NCBI GenBank assembly: GCA_010692425.1
Contig: JAAHHJ010000007.1
Span: 16,053-80,052, forward strand
DNA from: Symploca sp. SIO3C6
Lineage (GTDB): Bacteria > Cyanobacteriota > Cyanobacteriia > Cyanobacteriales > Coleofasciculaceae
Length of the DNA: 64,000 nucleotides
Direction of reading: 5' to 3'
Part shown: positions 15,931 through 25,101 of the stretch, in pieces
Layout: each line of letters opens with the position of its first letter
Numbering within the stretch: the stretch's first letter is position 1
Translations under genes and position numbers: made by a program
Notes under the pieces: model-generated
Seen by the model: only the letters and a program-made list of their open reading frames with translations
What the model was told of the DNA's origin: nothing
Databases searched by the model: none

Positions 15931-17766
15931 CTAAGCCATACCTATATTAGTCGCCAATTTACTTAGATTTTTTTGACGCCAGAGAGCATCAGCTTTGCGA
16001 TTAGTTTGTAACTCTAACACTCGAATACCTTCGCCAGGAAGTGGGTTCAAAAGCTGCTGTAGTTGTTCCCAAGATTCAATTAACTGGTGTTCTACCCTAT
16101 AGGTAATACACAACTGGGAAAAGTCAACTTCTTGCGGTGTCGCAAAGAATTCTTCAAAAGGTGGGTCAAATTGGGAAATAGGCAGTGTCTCAAAAATACC
16201 GCCGCCATTATTATTGATTAAAACAATAGTTAAATGACCGACAAATTTATTTTTTAGTAAAAAGCCGTTGGTATCATGCAACAGAGCTAAATCACCAGTG
16301 AGCATGATACTGCTTTGACGACGGTGAGCAATACCCAAGGCTGTAGACAAGGTACCATCAATGCCATTGGCCCCTCGATTAAAGAAAGGTCGAATACCAG
16401 TATTGCCAGTCTTCCAAAACAACTCAACATCTCGCACAGGCATACTATTAGCAATAAATAGGGGTGTCTCTGGCGGTAGGCTTTGGGAAAGTAACCAGGC
16501 GGCTTTACCTTCAAATAACTGTCTCATCGTCGTCATTTTCTGGTCAATTGTTGACTTCACCTGGGCTTCAAGATGACACCATCTCTGTAGATAAGTTTGG
16601 GTTAAAGATTGAAAGCTTGGCACTCTGAATTTCTCCAAACTTTCCCTGTTAAACTTTTGAGACTTTTTAACCTTCAACTTATCAATATTGAACTCCTTGC
16701 TCCGTCTACTCACCTCTTCGACAGGCATCCTTAGGTGAGTAGTTTGACCATGAAGGGGATCAAAATTGTGGTGCGCTGGATGAATTACCCAACGTTGCGG
16801 CTGGCACTCATCCAACCAGAGGCGCAGCTGCTTACTAATTGGTAATTCCCCTAGATGAATCACCATCGCCGGTTTGAGATGTTGCAACTGTTCCCGATTA
16901 CGTACAATCAAATCGTAAGTAGAAATTAAATAGGGGTTAAGTTGGGCATAGTTTCTCAGAGGTGATAGCCCCTCTGCTAATACTGGCCATTCTAAGGCTT
17001 GAGATAACTGGGCAACTGCCTGACAATATTGCTGAGGGTTTGGAGGCTGAGCAGGGCCTGCAATAATCAAACCTTGTTGACATTGGTGCCACTGCTGGTA
17101 AAGGGAGAGAGGGAGACTAGAGGAAGAGGAAAAGGACCCAGAGATTGAAGGAGTAATGGCAGCAAAGAAATCTTCCAGTTGAAACACTGGCGGTAGAGCA
17201 TCAGTATCTAGTTGTGTTAGCGGTGCCAGGGGATTGCGGAAAGGCAAGTTGAGATGAACTGGGCCTGGTGTTGGCAACAGCGCCTGCTCCCAAGCATGAA
17301 TGACAGTTTGCCGCAAATACCTCAGCATCCCAATTTCTACAGAGGGTAGTGCCAATTCCATTTGCCATTTGGTATAGTGACCATATAATTTCACTTGGTC
17401 AATGGTCTGCCCTGAATGACAATCCCGGAGTTCCGGGGGACGATCAGCGGTTAAGACCAACAGCGGGACGAGACTCTCCCGTGCTTCGATCACTGCTGGG
17501 TAAAAATTAGCGCCAGCAGTTCCAGAGGTGCAAACCAGAACTACAGGGTGTGCCGTTGCTCTAGCAATCCCTAAAGCAAAGAAGGCAGCTGAACGTTCAT
17601 CTAGAACTGAAATTGCCTCTACTTGTTGTTGTTGGGCAAAGGCAACAGCTAGAGGGGTTGAGCGCGATCCCGGGCAAATTACTGCCGTAGTTAATCCTAA
17701 GCGCTTGAGGGTTTCTGCCAAAATGGAAGCCCAGAGTGTGTTGGTGTTGCGGAAATCAATGGACAT
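15931..17766 (-). CDS. menD: SEPHCHC synthase (MenD)
   Basis: A 611-residue thiamine diphosphate enzyme joining isochorismate and 2-oxoglutarate, the committing step of phylloquinone synthesis. The N-terminal domain shows CPGSRSTPLA, the catalytic Glu in SVLDERSAAFFALG, SGTAGANFYPAV and the DCHSGQTIDQ motif. The C-terminal ThDP domain has GANGIDGTLSTALG and TGDLALLHDTNGFLL, then INNNGGGIFE. A Ser-rich segment (GSFSSSSSLPLSLYQ, encoded near 17100-17145 by a purine-rich AGGGAGAG repeat) lies in the linker before the central domain. It is 6 kb from menA, so not one operon with menACE. Confidence 0.93.
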   Translation of the reverse strand: MSIDFRNTNTLWASILAETLKRLGLTTAVICPGSRSTPLAVAFAQQQQVEAISVLDERSAAFFALGIARATAHPVVLVCTSGTAGANFYPAVIEARESLVPLLVLTADRPPELRDCHSGQTIDQVKLYGHYTKWQMELALPSVEIGMLRYLRQTVIHAWEQALLPTPGPVHLNLPFRNPLAPLTQLDTDALPPVFQLEDFFAAITPSISGSFSSSSSLPLSLYQQWHQCQQGLIIAGPAQPPNPQQYCQAVAQLSQALEWPVLAEGLSPLRNYAQLNPYLISTYDLIVRNREQLQHLKPAMVIHLGELPISKQLRLWLDECQPQRWVIHPAHHNFDPLHGQTTHLRMPVEEVSRRSKEFNIDKLKVKKSQKFNRESLEKFRVPSFQSLTQTYLQRWCHLEAQVKSTIDQKMTTMRQLFEGKAAWLLSQSLPPETPLFIANSMPVRDVELFWKTGNTGIRPFFNRGANGIDGTLSTALGIAHRRQSSIMLTGDLALLHDTNGFLLKNKFVGHLTIVLINNNGGGIFETLPISQFDPPFEEFFATPQEVDFSQLCITYRVEHQLIESWEQLQQLLNPLPGEGIRVLELQTNRKADALWRQKNLSKLATNIGMA

Positions 17767-18062
17767 GGTCTAACTACCGCGCCCTTTAGAGTAAACAAAT
17801 GCTGCTTTAGCGATTAGGATTTTAAATTAAAACTTAAAAATGAGGGTAATAATCTCATGTTTTATTTTTATTTCTCCATTTTTTCCATCTCAGTGGGGAA
17901 AACTAGTAATAGCGTTAGCCCACTACTACTGTTACTGTGCAGGCACAACAGCAACAATTGTAATCGAGCCAGTATTCTTAAAGGTTGTACTCGAATTGGC
18001 TTAAAAAGCCTAGCCTGGAGTGCCGTTAGCTAAACTAAATCTTTATATAATTGCGAGCTGGG

Positions 18063-20336
18063 ATGATGTCGTTACCATCTGAATTTCTGACGAGGATAGC
18101 TTATGAAAAACAGCTTTCACCAACAGAAGAGGATATTCTGATTGAACTGTTTGGTAGAAATAAAAATCGGGTGCAAGTAGCCCAGGCTTTAGACATTTCT
18201 GAAAGTTCTGTCAGTACTCATCTGACTGGAATTTACAATAAATTCAATATTAGTGGTAAGGGTCCTGTTAAGGAGCGTCGATTGCAGGAGCATCTGAGTG
18301 AAAGGTATTGGCGATCGCAGCTAACAACAGATTCTAGCTCTAATGTAGTTGAAAATAACCTCGAGACTCTAGTCGAAGAAGTACGAGAGAAAACCCATGC
18401 CAGCATTCAAGAGCGCTGTGGAACGATACAAGTTCTAAATACTACCAAATCACTAACTTTAGGCGATATATACACCCATGTCCAAATTTTCGAGACCATC
18501 CCCAGTCGCAGACGCCTTGAGCTCGTTGAACTTTTGCAAGACTTCAAGCAATCAGAATTTTCTCCTGTTGAATTTAGTAGAGTTACTCAGGAGCGAGTAC
18601 CAGGTTTAGATTTACTCAGGCGTTACAGTAAATTAATAGTTTTAGGCAAACCAGGGGCTGGCAAAACTACATTTTTGAAATATTTAGCTCTTCAATGTAG
18701 TCAAGGACAATTGCTATCACAGCAGGTTCCGGTTTTTATAACTCTCAGAAATTTTGCCGAAGTCCAAGAGCAGCAAAGTTTACTGGACTATATAGCTCAA
18801 CAGTTTTTGCAATCCGGTGTCAAGGATGCTGCTGTTAAAGGCGAGCAATTGTTAAATCAAGGCAGAGTCTTACTATTACTAGATGGATTAGATGAAGTTA
18901 AGCCTAAGGATAAACTCTTAACTTGGCAAAGAGTCGTCAAATTCATCAAAAACTTTAACAACAATAATTTTATAATTACCCGCCAAATGGCAACACTAGA
19001 ATCTAGTTTTGGGGATTTTAAAGAAATAGAAATTGCACCTTTAGACTATTTGCAAATTCAGACATTTTCTCGAAATTGGTTTAATTTAAAAGATTCAGTT
19101 AAAGCCGAAGCATTTATTGAACAACTTACAGTAAATCAGCACATTAAAGAATTAGCTTCTCATCCACTACTATTAACATTATTGTGTTTAGAATTTGAGC
19201 ATAGGGGAAAATTGAATAGTAATAGTTGTGATGTTTATGAAGAAGGTATAGAGTTACTAGAGCAAAGGAATGCTGGCTTTGTATTCCCTAGCAACACAGT
19301 ATACGAAAATTTAACTAAGAAGCGTAATCAAGATTTACTTAGCCAAATCGCGTTGACAACTTTTGAGCAAGGTCATTACTTCTTTAGGCACACAGAGATT
19401 GAGGAATATATTGGCGATTATATTGGCAATTTACCTAATGCCCAGATCGATCCCGAATTATTGCAACTTGATCGTAAGCGTGTGCTGCAATTGATTGAAG
19501 GGCAACAGGGATTACTTAGAGAAAGAGCGCAAGGCATTTATTCCTTTTCTCACCTGGCTTTTCATGAGTATTTTGCTGCCAGGGAAATTGTTCTAGCTTC
19601 TAACTTAGAAACTCTAGTGAATCAGGTAACAGAAAAGCGCTGGCGTCAAGTATTTTTACTAACTGCTAGCATGCTGAGGAATGCAGATGAGTTATTAAAA
19701 TTGACGAAAGCAAAGATTGATCGGCTTTTCGCTGAGGATATACAATTACAGCAGTTCCTAATTTGGTTAAACCAAAAATCAATAGCAGTTAAAACCTATC
19801 AGCAGCCAGCAGCTGTGCGAGCCTTCTACTTCTTTCGAGTACTCAATATTGATCTTGATCTCGACGTTGATTTGAATCTTGATCTTACCCGCGCCATTGA
19901 TCTGTGTCTGTATCTGTGCCTTGACCTTTCCTTGTGTCTTGATTTCTGCTTGGACTCTAATCTTGATCGCACAATTGATCGAGCCCTTGAACGTGCCCTT
20001 GCTCTTAACCTAGATCCTGAACTAAAACAAGCACTTCAACAACTCAAAGAACAACGACTTAATTATGAAGAGCAACCAGAGCAATTCCAGCAGTGGCGAC
20101 AAACTAATGGTCAAGCCTGGACTGAGCAATTAAGAGCTTTAATGATTAAGTACCGTAATATTGGTCATGATTGGCAGTTCACTGACCAGCAGAAAGAACT
20201 ACTATGGCAATATTATTATGTCAACCAGTTGCTGAGTGATTGCTTGCATAATGATTGTTATTTAAGCCGTGAGGTGCGAGAGGAGATTGAGGAGACTTTG
20301 TTTTTGCCCATTGCTGAGATTGAGGAAATACAGTAG
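18063..20336 (+). CDS. HTH-NACHT NTPase (NLR-like)
   Basis: About 757 residues. Residues 5-80 form a LuxR/GerE-like helix-turn-helix (QVAQALDISESSVSTHLTGI). The NACHT module has Walker A GKPGAGKTT (about 194-202), Walker B LLLLDGLDEV (about 269-278), a sensor-type IITR, and a winged-helix ending GIYSFSHLAFHEYFAAREIV. The C-terminal region has a striking alternating Asp/Leu/Cys tract (about 598-660, DLDLDVDLNLDL-like), then soluble helices. This layout is typical of cyanobacterial STAND ATPases, some relatives of which act in phage defence, but no effector domain is visible. I chose the ATG pair at 18063/18066 over an upstream TTG. It lies beside the decayed sigma-HerA-SbcCD locus. Confidence 0.85.
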   Translation: MMSLPSEFLTRIAYEKQLSPTEEDILIELFGRNKNRVQVAQALDISESSVSTHLTGIYNKFNISGKGPVKERRLQEHLSERYWRSQLTTDSSSNVVENNLETLVEEVREKTHASIQERCGTIQVLNTTKSLTLGDIYTHVQIFETIPSRRRLELVELLQDFKQSEFSPVEFSRVTQERVPGLDLLRRYSKLIVLGKPGAGKTTFLKYLALQCSQGQLLSQQVPVFITLRNFAEVQEQQSLLDYIAQQFLQSGVKDAAVKGEQLLNQGRVLLLLDGLDEVKPKDKLLTWQRVVKFIKNFNNNNFIITRQMATLESSFGDFKEIEIAPLDYLQIQTFSRNWFNLKDSVKAEAFIEQLTVNQHIKELASHPLLLTLLCLEFEHRGKLNSNSCDVYEEGIELLEQRNAGFVFPSNTVYENLTKKRNQDLLSQIALTTFEQGHYFFRHTEIEEYIGDYIGNLPNAQIDPELLQLDRKRVLQLIEGQQGLLRERAQGIYSFSHLAFHEYFAAREIVLASNLETLVNQVTEKRWRQVFLLTASMLRNADELLKLTKAKIDRLFAEDIQLQQFLIWLNQKSIAVKTYQQPAAVRAFYFFRVLNIDLDLDVDLNLDLTRAIDLCLYLCLDLSLCLDFCLDSNLDRTIDRALERALALNLDPELKQALQQLKEQRLNYEEQPEQFQQWRQTNGQAWTEQLRALMIKYRNIGHDWQFTDQQKELLWQYYYVNQLLSDCLHNDCYLSREVREEIEETLFLPIAEIEEIQ

Positions 20337-20533
20337 TTCTCGGTTAAGTAAGTTACACCTTTTTGGGGAGGGGGATAGTTACAGAGCAAACCCCCTTGTC
20401 ACTTTTATAAAAACCCAGAACATTACACTTCATCCGAGTAATAACCGCTATATAACCCTCTTTTCTCACTATCCCTAGAGTAAAATTTGGCAAAGCTCTA
20501 TTATTGATTATTATCGATTTAATGTTTTCAACA

Positions 20534-22174
20534 CTATGCAGACTCCATCAACTTAACCTGCGAAGCACCACGAACCAATTCAACAGTATAGCCATTAGTG
20601 AAAGCACTAAAAAATTCTTCTTGATGTGATACTAAAATAATCCGAGTTAACTGTTGCTGTAACTCATTGAGTTCTTGAATCATGTCATCGCGTCCATTTT
20701 TATCTAAACTTCCAAAACCTTCATCAATAATCACTGACTCGATACGATGTGCGCCTTGTCCTGCGTATTGACCAATAGCTAAGGCAAGACTGACAGCAAT
20801 ACGAAATCTTTGACTGCCACTGGTTAGAACAATGGCTGTGGGACGTTTACCAGTGTCATGATTATAAGCAACTAAATCTAGAGCTTTATTAGATTGAGAA
20901 CCAGAGTTTTTTTCTTGACCTCGCAGTTCTAATCGCATTTGTCTTCGTGATAAGCTGTCTAAAATTTTGTTAGCAATCTCGACAATTGCTCGTTCAGCAC
21001 GACGCAGTATATGTAATTGGATACCCTCCTTACCAAGAAGATTAGATAGTAATTTGTAGAGATGTAGATAGCGCTCTGCCTCCTGCAACTTTTTCTCCAA
21101 TTGTAGTCGTCGTTTATGTTGTTCAGCAAGTTGATTATGGTTTATTTCAGCTTTCTTTCGGTTCTCATCAAGTTCTTTTCGTTGATGCTTGGCATTTTCT
21201 AACTCTCGCTCAACTTCTTTGGCAGGGCGATATGCTTCTTGGGGAAGCTGCTCAATCTGGGTTCTTAAGTTACTAATTTGATTCTTAATGCGGGTAACTG
21301 ATTCACCAACACTGTTGAGTTTTTTTGAGAGCTTTTCGTACTTGGCAAGATCCTGATGTTGAGTTTCTAACTCTTTTAATTCATCGATATTGATTATGTT
21401 AGCTTCCTCTTGCCAAACTTCCGGTAAACTTCCGATACGAGATTTTAAGTCACGCTGGATTTCCTTTTGACTTCCTTTGTTTTCTCTCAATTTTACTTGG
21501 CACTGCTGTAAATCACTGGAGAGTTTCGTTACAGTTTTGCTAGCTTTCGTAAGCTTAGTTTTTGCAAGACTGTGTTCCTGCTTTCGCTCCTGTAGTTGTA
21601 GTTTTTGTTTCTCTTGTATCTGTTGTAAATTATGCTTTTCGCTACGTACCTGTGGTGCTTCAGCTAGTGAATTTTTTTTTTCAAGCTCTGTCAAATCCTT
21701 ACGATAATTTTGACGCTCCCTATCTAAATTATTCCAGGCATTAAATTGCTGATGTAGTTTCTTCAAAGATTTAGCATGAACTTTTCGACTACTCACCTCT
21801 TGGTTTAATTGTTCTAAATCAATCTCAGTTGGGTAAGTAGTATCGAGCCATTCTAAATCGTTATCAGGAAGATAGGGAGAAACATATACTTGATAAGTAA
21901 CTGACAGATTATTGAACGCATTTTTGAGTTGATTTGTATACTGTTTAGTATCTTGTCTGGCTTGATTTTTTTGATTTTCAGTCCGATTTCGTTTATTATC
22001 TAAACTCGTCATTTTTTTGCTTAGGGCTTCAATATCTACTTCGAGTTTTTTCAGATGTTCCGCTGCTTGTTTATGTTTGAGAGTTAGGTTCTTGAGATGA
22101 GTTTTAGCCGTTACAATTTGCTCATCCAACCGCTTTCTTTGTGTGCTTGTTATAAGGTAATCTCTTGTCCGCAT
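20534..22174 (-). pseudogene. C-terminal part of Rad50/SbcC-type ATPase (split)
   Basis: A 546-residue frame. Residues 1-360 are the descending coiled coil. Residues about 370-546 are the C-terminal ATPase lobe, with the signature-like LTSGSQRFRIAVSLALAI, Walker B VIIDEGFGSLD and the His switch ILVSHQEEF. Its first codons (MRTRDYLIT) overlap in another frame the zinc-hook sequence of the preceding frame (22150-22174). The pattern is a roughly one-base frameshift just after the hook Cys motif, so the two frames were once one protein. The N-terminal lobe with Walker A is nowhere in the locus, so an active Rad50-like ATPase cannot form from these parts alone. Confidence 0.75.
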
Positions 22175-24135
22175 AACTCACAGCTAGGTTGATGAGCAGC
22201 TTCTTCAAAGCGATCGCGTCGCTTACGAACTGCCTGATACTCAGTTTTAGCGCGAGTTACTTCATGGGATAGATTTCTTTCTTTTTCACGCGCCGTCTCA
22301 ATATTTACACTGAGTTTTTTATTTTTCTCCTGATGTTCTTGTATTTGTTTATCTAAAGATTCCAATTGTTCGCTAGCTGCCTGTTTTTTGTTTAAGGCCT
22401 CAGCTAAATCTGAACGCGATCGAGCCAGTTGTTGTAGCCAAGGTAATACTTTTTCTAATTCTGCTAGTTGATTATCTCGCTCTTGGGCTTGTTTTACAGT
22501 TTGCGCTAAATCTAGAGGCAATTTAGCTAACTCCTGTTCCCGCTTATTTAACTTGGCTTGAAGTAACTCCCACTGGGATAACTTTTCAAGCAGAGGTGCT
22601 AGTTCACCTATACGGTTTGCTAAAGCTGTGCTTTCATCTTGTAATTGTTCAATTGCCTTTGCTAACTCCTCAACCTGCTTTTCTGCGCTCTTTTTCCTAG
22701 TTTCTACCTTTCCTAACTCATTCTGTAACTGTTCTAGTCTTAGTTGAAGTTGCTCAATTTTCTTCTCAGTTTCAGCCAGATATTCGCGTTTTTCAATAAT
22801 CAAACTAAGCTTAGGAATCACTAATCCAAATTGAGTCTTTTCATTTTTGAGGTAACGCGCTGATGTAGGATAGGGCATTAACACAAATTGGACTTGCTGT
22901 CCTGCTTTGTCTTCTAGTAACAGATAGGTAGGCTGTGCTGCTAGATAAAGTCGTCCTCGTGGACGTACACCAGTTTGTTTTGGATCAATGGGATTTACAA
23001 GGTCAAGGGCAAAGCGTAATAGGTTAAAAAATGCCTCATTATCGTGATTGCCACTAATGGTCAAAATTGTGTCGCCGTTTAAAAGGAAAGGCTTAAAGAT
23101 ACGATTAACATCTCCCATTGCAGCTTTTAACTCTTCAAGGCGGTTGTACTGGCTAAATAAATCACCAGCAACAACCATCACATCAACTTGATATTTATAA
23201 GGAACTCTAGCTAAGGCATTGAGATCAACTACGATTGGGTCACTAGTTTGCCGTCTTCCTAAATTGAGAGGATGACCATTGGAATCATCACGGCGCAGTA
23301 CACCATTTCCTTCATTAACTAATAATCCTAATTTGCGTCGTAGCTTTTTCCATGTAGCTAAATGGTGACTAGAGAAATGCTCAGTGTAATTTTGACTATC
23401 ATCTAACCAGTTTAATAATTCTTGGAAAGTTTGTGGTCTTGCTTGATCATTGCACAAATGAAGATTGATATGCCCATCATTTGTTACCTGTTCACGGGTA
23501 AGATAGGCTTCTAAATCTAATGCTAAAGCCCTAAAATTATCATTAATGGAATCATTATCAGCAAACAAGTAGGAAAATAAACCTTGCTCAATAATATTGG
23601 CGAGACTCCAGCTGTAGGCTTGTGCATTATCACTTCTGCCAGTAGGCACCGCAATATTTCCACCAGGCATTTGTGGAGCATAGAAAGTGACATTTTCAAA
23701 AGGCTGGGGATTATCAACGTTTAATGCTTGCCAATCAGCCAGATGTTCTTGAGATCTGTATCTACGACTCCACTTGTCTATGAAGAATAGGTCATACCCC
23801 TTAACGTTTAAGATAATAGGAACCACCATGAGAGGATTTGGCTCTGATGGATATTCTGTGGCGCGGCGACGGGCTTCTCGTAAGAGTTGGTAAATAACAA
23901 ACAACAAGTAGCTAGATTTTGTTCCTCTACCTGCAACACCGTTGACATTCATGTGTCCGCCATTAACTCCCAGTAGATAGTCCAAGTCAATCACTCCTGG
24001 GCCAGCCACCACATTGCCACCATTTTTAATCAACCCAACAGTTAATGAGTTTTCGATTTCATCAAATACGAAGATACCAAGAAACAACAGGTAGCCTTGC
24101 TTTGGGGACAGCAAATACAGGAGTTCTTTGCCCAA
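22150..24135 (-). pseudogene. Chimeric HerA / Mre11-SbcD / SbcC coiled-coil frame
   Basis: One 661-codon frame made of three pieces. Residues about 33-312 are HerA-like: VGLIKNGGNVVAGPGVIDLD, a Walker-A-like GVAGRGTKSS, and on to IVVDLNALARVP. They lack the N-terminal barrel, Walker B and the C-terminal part. At about 313 (near 23199) it changes to a metallophosphoesterase middle with VVAGDLF and ISGNHDNEAFF, lacking the first DxH motif and the final His motifs. At about 437 (near 22824) it changes to the ascending coiled coil of SbcC and ends in the zinc-hook CELCG. Every join keeps the frame. It could still be translated as one odd protein, but each enzyme is incomplete. Confidence 0.75.
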
Positions 24136-24842
24136 CTTCTAGTTGATATAAAACCTGCATTCCCTGGAGATGCAAGTAGTTTTTGCGTTGAGTTTTTATG
24201 ACTCCAAAAACAGGCGATCGCCCGGTGTTTCTTGGTATAAGCTGCTCCTTCTGTGATTCCCAATGCAGCCGCCAAAGATTTTCCGTTTAAGCCTTCAATA
24301 AAAACCAATCTCAGTATTTCTCTATCACTTTTTTCTACCAAAGATAGTAAATAGTCCAACATCACTTGACCTTCAGAATTAGATAACTCAGAAGATTGGT
24401 ATAAAAGTCCTAAAATTTCTTCTTCAGATAAATTTTTTGAACTAAGCTGCCGCTTAATTCTATAAACTTGAGGAAGTTCAGAAATAGGTCTAACCCTGTC
24501 ACTTTCCCTGGTCTGATCCCGTTGCCATCCTTTGACTTTGTAAGCTGCAATCCCTAGTAACCAGGCACGAGGCGAACGGTTGATATCAAATTCTTCTGCT
24601 TTCGTAAGAGCCGTCTCAATAGTTTCATGTAGGATTTCTTGCGCCACTGTTTCAACGGAGTAGTGATCGCCAGTTTTGCTAAACTTAGTACCGAATTGCT
24701 TAATTACTCGGCTGAGGTAAACTTGGATAGTCCTCTGAAAATATGGCAAATCCTGTTCAATAGCCTTACATAGCAATTGCCGCTTCTGAACTAACTCAGG
24801 GTTGTGGGATAGGTCTATTGATTGCCTAGCCTGTCTATTCAA
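24042..24842 (-). CDS. ECF-type RNA polymerase sigma factor, C-terminus altered
   Basis: 266 residues. Region 2 is at about 30-110 (YSVETVAQEILHETIETALT, PRAWLLGIAAYKVKGWQRDQ). Region 4 is at about 165-215 (LSLVEKSDREILRLVFIEGL, NGKSLAAALGITEGAAYTKK). After HRAIACFW the sequence becomes a Cys/Ser-rich tail (SCICCPQSKATCC) that does not resemble a sigma factor. That tail is read out of frame over the start of the HerA-like frame (overlap 24042-24135). I infer that the native 3' end was removed in the same deletions that built the downstream chimera. It probably headed a sigma-herA-sbcD-sbcC transcription unit; whether it still works is open. Confidence 0.7.
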   Translation of the reverse strand: MNRQARQSIDLSHNPELVQKRQLLCKAIEQDLPYFQRTIQVYLSRVIKQFGTKFSKTGDHYSVETVAQEILHETIETALTKAEEFDINRSPRAWLLGIAAYKVKGWQRDQTRESDRVRPISELPQVYRIKRQLSSKNLSEEEILGLLYQSSELSNSEGQVMLDYLLSLVEKSDREILRLVFIEGLNGKSLAAALGITEGAAYTKKHRAIACFWSHKNSTQKLLASPGNAGFISTRSWAKNSCICCPQSKATCCFLVSSYLMKSKTH

Positions 24843-25052
24843 TGTACCCTCCTGAATATGACCCCTATCATATAATTCCCCGCAAGGTCACGAATTCTTA
24901 CAGCACTGCCCCAAAAAATTTCTGATTTCACAAATCTAATTACCTCTCCTGGAAACTGTCCTTTGAAGAGTAATATCAATTAGCTCAATGTTTGCTAAAA
25001 ATACTTTTTAAGTAATAGGTTTTCTAATAAGTAATAAATGTTCATATTGTCA

Positions 25053-25101
25053 ATTATTACTTATTACTTATTACTTATTACTTATTACTTATTACTTATT
25101 A
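25053..25101. repeat. (TTATTAC)n heptamer satellite at the dnaE 3' end
   Basis: Seven tandem TTATTAC units. The array reaches into dnaE: the last two codons (Asn-Lys) and the TAA stop of the intein half are repeat units. A second array with the same unit lies at 53617-53658. Confidence 0.9.

Noticed and set aside
20534..24135. An intact SbcCD pair with unusual split
   Set aside because: Walker A of SbcC and the first and last metal motifs of SbcD are absent from every frame in the locus, so it is not merely split.
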